From: an uncultured Oscillospiraceae bacterium
Lineage (GTDB): Bacteria; Bacillota; Clostridia; Oscillospirales; Oscillospiraceae
DNA: 11,502 bases
Direction: 5' to 3'
Assembly (NCBI GenBank): GCA_934668285.1
Contig: CAKUNB010000042.1
Span: 1 to 11,502 of the forward strand
Numbering within the stretch: position 1 is the first letter of the stretch; each line of letters starts with the position of its first letter. A program made the position numbers and the translations under genes. Below, piece after piece: positions 7,501 to 11,502 of this stretch. Under the pieces are notes generated by a model that worked only from the letters and a program-made list of their open reading frames with translations, was not told the DNA's origin and did not search any database.

Positions 7501-10500
7501 GTCGCCCGCCGTGGTGACGGTGTCCTCAGCCTTGACCTCCGTTTTGCCATCCTCGACGAACCAGCCGAGGAAGCTGTAGCCGGTGCGGGTCGCGGCAGTC
7601 AGGCCTTCATAGGTGCCGCCGAAGGTGACGTGCAGCGCCTCCATCGGGTCGCCGCCGTTTGTGTCGAGGGTGACCTCGTAGCCCTTGGCCGTCCAGTGCG
7701 CAAAGAGGGTGTGGTCGCCGTCGGTCTTGACCGTCGTCTCTTCCGTCACCTGCTCGCCGCCCTCGGTGAACCAACCGGCGAAGTCGTAGCCCGCGCGGGT
7801 CGGGGTTGGCAGCTCGTTGTAGGGCGCATCATAGGTAACGGTGCGGTCGCCAATCGTGCTGCCGCCGTCCGTGTCAAAGCTGACGGTGTAGGAGTTCGCT
7901 TTCCAGTGGGCGTAGAGGGTGTGATTCTCCGGCCGGACGTCGTCCACCCTCATGACCTCTGTGCCGCCGACCTTCTGCGTATACCAGCCGTCAAAGCGGT
8001 AGCCGGTGCGCGTTACGCCCTCGTAGGGCAGGTCGGCGTAGGTGCCGCCGACGGGGATCGTCAGATGATCCACAGGAGCCGTGCCGCCGTTGGGGTCGAG
8101 GGTGACGGTGTAGTCCGTCTGCTGCCAGTGCGCGTAAATCTTCACGGGCTTCTCCGCCGTGGGGACGGTGTCAAGCGTGGTTTTCTCCGTGACCCGCTCG
8201 CCGCCCTCGGCTGCGGTGAACCAGCCGAGGAACTTATAGTTCGCCCGCGTCGGGGTGGGCAGCTCGCCGTAGGCCTCGCCATAGCGGACGATAATGCGAA
8301 CCTCGCTGCATTCGCCGCCGTTGGCGTCGAGGCCGACGCTGTACTGGCCCACCACCCACTTGGCGTAGAGGGTCATGTTGCTCTTGACGGCGCTGTCCAT
8401 ATCCCACGCCTGCGTGCACGCCTCGTCGGTGTACCACCCGAGGAAGGTGTAGCCCGGCGCAGTCGGCTCGTCGATTTTAAGCCTCGTCTGCGCCTCAACC
8501 GTCGTCGGCTGGATCTGCTCACCGTGGCCGTTCATTACGAACTTCACGGTGTACTCCTTCGCCGCGACATGAACCTCGAGGTAGTGCAGATTCGCATCCT
8601 TGAGGTCGCTTGCCTTCGGGACAAAGACAATGTAGGCGCACTGCCCGTCTCCTGTTTCCTTGACAGCTGTTACTCTATTTCCGCTCAGGCTGATCGTGCC
8701 GTCTGGGTCATAGAGGCCCCACGTGTAGCTCTTATCCGTTGCATTGTCCGGATTGATCACAGGCGTCAGCGTAGCGGTCTCCTTTGGGGCCAGCGTGATA
8801 GGATTCCCATAGGAATCGATCGTTTTCGTTCCCTCCGGAGTTGTCACCTTGAAGGTCGTGCTGCCCTGAGCGACAGGAACGCCCTTGAGCGTCAGGTAAC
8901 CATAGTTGTTAGAACCCAGCGTGAAGGCCGTGCTGTCGGAGAAGAAGTAATTGAAATTCGTGCTTGCAATCTTGAAATTATCGTAGAACACGCTTCCCGA
9001 AAGATCAGGATAGAACTCAGATGAGTTGTCATTCGGAAGTGCGCGGATCGTGAGGCCGAGCTTTGCTCCCGCTGACAAATTAACATTAGGAATTCTGACT
9101 TTTGCACCCAGATGCAGGTTGATATTACTCGCAACAGGGAACGAGAGGTGAATGGTTACGATGTTAAACGGGTAAAAATCGTGCCGGAAGGCCGTGTTAT
9201 TATCATAGACCTTCGGTGCGCCGGAAATATTCAGGCAGGCCTTTGCCCACACATCAACACCGCCGGTTATCGCGCTGGTATTGGTCTTGTAGCCGCTGAT
9301 CTCGCCGCCCTTCAGGTTGAAGGTCGCGTTGGGCCACACCCTGACCGCAAAGCCGCGGTACTTTCTGTTGGTGCCGGTGTCGCCGATCTTGCCGTCGTTC
9401 ATGGTAAAGACGGTAGTCGACGAAGTCGCCGAAGCATCGTCCTGTACCTGAACGCCGTAGATGCAGTTCGTGATCTCGCCATTGTCCATCGTGAACTTGC
9501 CGCCCTTTTCCATATAGACGCCGGTGGCGCAGTCTGTAATTTTACCGTCCTTCATGTTGAAGGTGCCGCCGGTCATATGGATAACGCCATAGGAATCATT
9601 ATCCGACTTTGTGCCGCCGACGATCTCGCCGCCGGTCATGTTGAATACTGCGCCGTTCGGCAGGCTGACGACCGTTTGTGCCGTATTCTGGAAGCTGCCG
9701 CCGTTCATGGTGAAGGTGCCTTTGCTATCCACGCAGATTGCAGTGTGGCGCAAATTATAAATCGGGTCATTTGTAGCAAACGTACCGCCATTCATCACAA
9801 AGGTGCCGGAATTCACGCGCACGGCGTGACCGCTATAATCATCGCAATAGCCAGGATAATGCCGATAGCAATAATTCCCCTGCATTGTGCCGCCGTTCAT
9901 CTCGAAGTAGCCGCCGTCTGCAATGTAAACTGCGCCGCCGCCATCCTGAATGGAGTCCTTGGCGTAGGATTCCGCGTTATTGTATTCCATTGACACGGTG
10001 TTGTTTTCCTTGAGCAGGCCGCCGTTCAGGATGAACCTGCCGCCCGCGAGGTACACAGCGCCGCCCTTGGAGTACCTTTTCGTGGTGCCGACCCAGCCTT
10101 CGCCCTTTGCGTAGTTTCCGTCGAGCGTGCCGCCCTTCATGGTGAACGTTGCACCCTGTGCGACATAGACCGCGCCGCCGAGGTCTGCGGTGCTTTCCGC
10201 GATCGTGCCGCCGTAGAGGGTCGCCGTTGCGCCGGTTTTCAGCCAGATCGCGCCGCCAACGGCATATTTGAGCGCATCCGTTTTTCCGGCTCGTCCGCCG
10301 GTAATGATGCCATCACCAGCGCAGTCCGTAATGTTCAGCGACGCACCGCTGTTTACCACAAACTGTCCACCAGTGCCGCCGTAGGCAAGCGACAGTTTGT
10401 ATCCATGCAGGCAGAGATCAATCTGGCTCGAAATCTCGATGACCTGTTCGCTGATCACGATATCCGAATTCAGGCAGACATGCTGCGGTTCGGACGATTG

Positions 10501-11502
10501 CAGCAGAGGTTTCAGCTCACTCCATGTAGTAACCGCCGTCCAGTCCAAAGCAGGGTGCTTGCCATCATGGGTGCAGGTCGCGCCGCAGATCGGGTGGTTG
10601 CCGGTCTCATGCGTGACGGGGCGGGTGTAAATCTCACCGTCGTCGCCCAGATAGTTCCGGAAACCGGCGGAATCGCGGGTGAAATAGTCGTTAAAATTCT
10701 TGCCGGACATATATTTCGACCAGCCGTTGGTGATCTGACCGGCAATGACCTTATTATCAGCATCCTCAAGGTCCACACGTCTCGGAGTTGATGGTGTAAA
10801 CGTCAACTCGTCGCAGATGTTGATCGGCTTTGTGATGATGCAGTTCCCTAAGTGGCGGAAGCCGGCATAGAGATTCAGATCACCCGCAAAGGGGTCGTAG
10901 TCCGAGCCAATGCCGTCGATCGAGCCGCCATAGAAATTGATGACAGAGCCTTTTTGGCCGCTCCGAATGATGCCGACAGAGCCGCCTCGGATATTCAGCG
11001 TGCCGCCGGTGCGCAGCGTGCTGTAGCCAAGTCTGCCGCCGTAGATATTCACAGTTACGGTGTCCGGAATAACCAGCTCCGGAACTCTACCGTCGTGTTC
11101 GTAGGCCGTACCGTCAAGGCTTGCGCCGTACTGATTCACGACCGAGTTCGCCCCAATCGAGGCAAGCGACATATTCGGATTGTAAGTGTTTTTGCCGGTT
11201 CGGATATTCAGCACAGCATTCTCGCCGACCTCAATCGCGTCCTCGGCTTCCATCATAAAGCCATATAGCGTGACCTCCGCACCATCGACTACGACGATCT
11301 TATCCGTCGGTACATTCGATCTGTTGTCTTCACAGACACAGAGCGTAAAGCCGTCGCCCGCGTGGAGCGTACCGGCGAGCTTGTGACTGCTCAGGCACAG
11401 ATGACCGCGATACAGGGTCTTTTCGTCCACTGTAACGTCATCGATCAGGAAGTAGTAGCCGTCCGGCTCCATCTTTGCCAGCTCCTCGGCGTTGGCCACC
11501 GG
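4009..11502 (-). CDS. Giant SLH-domain surface protein with beta-helix and InlB B-repeats (5'-truncated)
   Basis: The frame stays open to the window edge: the codon before the GTG at 11499 is Pro and no signal peptide is present, so at least the N-terminus is missing. At least 2,497 residues remain. Numbering from the GTG codon: a right-handed beta-helix region (about 1-880) in two sections, joined by a Cys/His linker (302-315); a BIG-like segment (about 880-982); eight B-repeats (983-1556); about eight Ig-like/MBG-type beta-sandwich modules (1557-2239), including a QWYRC Ig fold and a Big_4-like VPVAWSGYD module; a divergent InlB repeat (2240-2315); and three SLH domains (2323-2496). SLH domains bind secondary cell-wall polymer, so this is an exported protein held on the cell surface, probably an adhesin or stalk; its ligand is unknown. 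No LPXTG, enzyme domain or catalytic motif was recognised. Transcription enters from beyond the window and probably ends at 3726-3763. Confidence 0.93.
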   Translation of the reverse strand, partial: PVANAEELAKMEPDGYYFLIDDVTVDEKTLYRGHLCLSSHKLAGTLHAGDGFTLCVCEDNRSNVPTDKIVVVDGAEVTLYGFMMEAEDAIEVGENAVLNIRTGKNTYNPNMSLASIGANSVVNQYGASLDGTAYEHDGRVPELVIPDTVTVNIYGGRLGYSTLRTGGTLNIRGGSVGIIRSGQKGSVINFYGGSIDGIGSDYDPFAGDLNLYAGFRHLGNCIITKPINICDELTFTPSTPRRVDLEDADNKVIAGQITNGWSKYMSGKNFNDYFTRDSAGFRNYLGDDGEIYTRPVTHETGNHPICGATCTHDGKHPALDWTAVTTWSELKPLLQSSEPQHVCLNSDIVISEQVIEISSQIDLCLHGYKLSLAYGGTGGQFVVNSGASLNITDCAGDGIITGGRAGKTDALKYAVGGAIWLKTGATATLYGGTIAESTADLGGAVYVAQGATFTMKGGTLDGNYAKGEGWVGTTKRYSKGGAVYLAGGRFILNGGLLKENNTVSMEYNNAESYAKDSIQDGGGAVYIADGGYFEMNGGTMQGNYCYRHYPGYCDDYSGHAVRVNSGTFVMNGGTFATNDPIYNLRHTAICVDSKGTFTMNGGSFQNTAQTVVSLPNGAVFNMTGGEIVGGTKSDNDSYGVIHMTGGTFNMKDGKITDCATGVYMEKGGKFTMDNGEITNCIYGVQVQDDASATSSTTVFTMNDGKIGDTGTNRKYRGFAVRVWPNATFNLKGGEISGYKTNTSAITGGVDVWAKACLNISGAPKVYDNNTAFRHDFYPFNIVTIHLSFPVASNINLHLGAKVRIPNVNLSAGAKLGLTIRALPNDNSSEFYPDLSGSVFYDNFKIASTNFNYFFSDSTAFTLGSNNYGYLTLKGVPVAQGSTTFKVTTPEGTKTIDSYGNPITLAPKETATLTPVINPDNATDKSYTWGLYDPDGTISLSGNRVTAVKETGDGQCAYIVFVPKASDLKDANLHYLEVHVAAKEYTVKFVMNGHGEQIQPTTVEAQTRLKIDEPTAPGYTFLGWYTDEACTQAWDMDSAVKSNMTLYAKWVVGQYSVGLDANGGECSEVRIIVRYGEAYGELPTPTRANYKFLGWFTAAEGGERVTEKTTLDTVPTAEKPVKIYAHWQQTDYTVTLDPNGGTAPVDHLTIPVGGTYADLPYEGVTRTGYRFDGWYTQKVGGTEVMRVDDVRPENHTLYAHWKANSYTVSFDTDGGSTIGDRTVTYDAPYNELPTPTRAGYDFAGWFTEGGEQVTEETTVKTDGDHTLFAHWTAKGYEVTLDTNGGDPMEALHVTFGGTYEGLTAATRTGYSFLGWFVEDGKTEVKAEDTVTTAGDHTLYAHWEANIYNVFLDANGGEGGKTITVTYDGKYTGLIKPCRTGYSFLGWFTEKDGGTQITADDTVKTADNHILYAHWKAEEYEVTLDANGGEGGKTITVTYDGQYTGLTDATRTGYTFLGWFTEKDGGDRIETTTTVKTAGKHTLYAHWQANTYTVSFDAYGGSTPNDMSVTYGEVYGTLPKSTRAGYTFVGWFTEKENGTQIKSSDTVEITEKQTLYAHWTVIPADRPTITVCDDLTLTYGYENGCIYVTVPALENYTLTYQWYRCGKTGENAEEIAAAKADRYALPLGMAAGTTYYRCDVTATRNDNGQTVTAASDVITVTVNRAKLDAALSMADYTYGETVSTPALEGNAENGNVTYYYQAAATARTLWQDITPTTLSAGEYTLIAIIADTANYNGCEVTTQFTVKKATPAVTEWPTLGELYVNDTLKADWHGTASVEGSFTVTGGRTWAEAGTQTTELTFTPKDTVNYEILTHEASVAVNKRTVQAVTTVLAPVNDRDYGTELAALGLPATVEIMTIDGKRFADVPVAWSGYDATLLTEQTLTGTLDLTAIANEVMQPEAAVTAKVTVTLRELTPENVEFKDKIAVYTGEPIPHTLPEGIAGVASVRYEYAGADYAASETAPTDVGTYTVTATFTMQPGYTQLAPMAATLTINKAEGSLTAPTSAELTYNGESQTLVNAGETATGTLEYKLDGSEYSTEIPEATAAGSYVVFYRVVGDKNHEDVAEQSLTVTIAPKPVEIPKADETGFTYNGAEQTYAVAANDDYTVTGSAQANAGTYTVTVALNDKDNTAWAGGTDTTDLSYTFTIRPAEVTVTAADKLIYVGEAAPDLSAPESGKDYTVTGLIGEDVLTTAPTLRYEPAEPDTSTVGEALICAENADAGSNYVISYVNGKLTVTDRPLYAITLAETANGILAASAASAIEGTVVTVIALADEGYRFVSVEAVDAAGSALPLTDIGNGTYTFTMPAGAVTLRATFEKTVPDNFFRDVLQSDYYYEAVRWAVLAEVTNGMTPELFVPNGRCTRAQLVTFLWRAAGKPEPTALTSFADVPADAYYAKAVAWAMEQGITIGTSETTFSPDDFCTRAQCITFLCRQAKGVAAEGEMPFSDVPADAYYADAVKWAADSGVALGTGHGKYSPELPCTRAESVTFLWRLYTLN
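4555..4782 (-). other. Divergent InlB B-repeat domain next to the SLH anchor
   Basis: Residues 2240-2315 run from YAITLAETANG through EGTVVTVIALADEGYRFVSVE to FTMPAGAVTLRATF. This is the pattern of the divergent InlB B-repeat family often found directly before SLH domains in Clostridia. It probably serves as a spacer. Confidence 0.75.
6832..8553 (-). repeat. Array of eight InlB-type B-repeats (Flg_new / Listeria-Bacteroides repeat)
   Basis: Eight units of about 72 residues occupy residues 983-1556. Each starts with Y-x-V-x-(F/L)-D-x-(N/D)-G-G or a variant, has a central (R/P)-x-x-Y-x-F-x-GW(F/Y) core and ends LYAHW or a variant (LYAKW, IYAHW, LFAHW). Units six (from 7467) and seven (from 7251) are the most alike, with an exact 216-nt offset. 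The fold forms extended beta-rods in surface proteins. Confidence 0.92.
9232..11049 (-). repeat. Right-handed beta-helix repeat region
   Basis: Residues 151-756 carry some 14 spaced copies of a (F/N)-x-(M/I/L)-x-G-G-x-(I/L/F) rung motif, for example NIYGGRL, FTMKGGTL, FILNGGLL, FVMNGGTF, FNMTGGEI and FNLKGGEI. They alternate with GGAVYV/GGAVYL strands. This pattern predicts a pectin-lyase-like solenoid as in many Clostridial adhesins. No catalytic residues typical of polysaccharide lyases were recognised. Confidence 0.85.

Noticed and set aside
6832..8553. Regularly repeated DNA as a possible CRISPR array
   Set aside because: The 216-nt period is 72 codons in frame, and the repeats translate to InlB B-repeats; there are no short identical repeats with unique spacers.
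5320..9024. A 1,234-codon open frame on the plus strand, opposite the giant gene
   Set aside because: It is in exact codon register with the SLH gene, so its stops would arise only from sense TTA, CTA and TCA codons, which the GC-rich gene avoids. The translation has no recognisable domain, while the minus strand has clear B-repeats and other domains.
9112..9993. A 293-codon plus-strand frame opposite the beta-helix region
   Set aside because: It has the same codon register and the same explanation as the longer antisense frame; the minus strand has a clear beta-helix repeat pattern.
11497..11499. GTG as the start codon of the giant gene
   Set aside because: The frame continues upstream to the window edge, and the protein from this point has no signal peptide although SLH anchoring requires export.

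Overview
The window reads as chromosomal DNA from a GC-rich, Gram-positive, spore-forming gut Clostridia, most likely Oscillospiraceae/Ruminococcaceae or a relative. The supporting signs are an intact sporulation sigma factor of the sigma-K type, a DUF5662 protein, a huge cell-surface protein ending in three SLH domains and built from InlB-type B-repeats, strong GGAGG ribosome binding sites, and intergenic palindromic repeats of a kind common in such genomes. The genus cannot be fixed from this sequence.

Layout. (1) Positions 1-577 (+): the 3' part of a gene whose C-terminus resembles DUF1980/TIGR03943 and whose upstream part looks like the end of a CobW/COG0523-type GTPase. (2) Positions 578-835: a convergent intergenic region with two similar terminator-like hairpins flanking a 128-bp palindromic, MITE/REP-like element. 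(3) Positions 836-3613 (-): a compact unit transcribed sigK, then a DUF5662 gene, then glpK. The last two genes overlap by four bases. A sigma-A-like promoter (3687-3715) and a strong Shine-Dalgarno lie in front of sigK. (4) Positions 3614-4008: a noncoding region containing that promoter and a block rich in hairpins, bounded by two copies of a 30-nt palindrome. The copy nearest sigK is followed by seven T on the minus strand and should stop transcription arriving from the giant gene. (5) Positions 4009-11502 (-): one enormous reading frame of at least 2,497 codons, still open at the window edge. In protein order it holds a right-handed beta-helix region, an Ig-like segment, eight B-repeats, about eight further beta-sandwich modules, a divergent InlB repeat and three SLH domains.

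The genes do not form one obvious pathway. The sigK unit is unusual because it apparently joins a mother-cell sigma factor to glycerol kinase. The SLH giant is best read as a surface adhesin or stalk bound to cell-wall polymer. I see no CRISPR array, tRNA, rRNA, transposase, phage gene or recognisable defence system. The points most worth following are the sigK-DUF5662-glpK arrangement, the hairpin-rich intergenic element, the GTPase/DUF1980 fusion and the repeat architecture of the giant protein.
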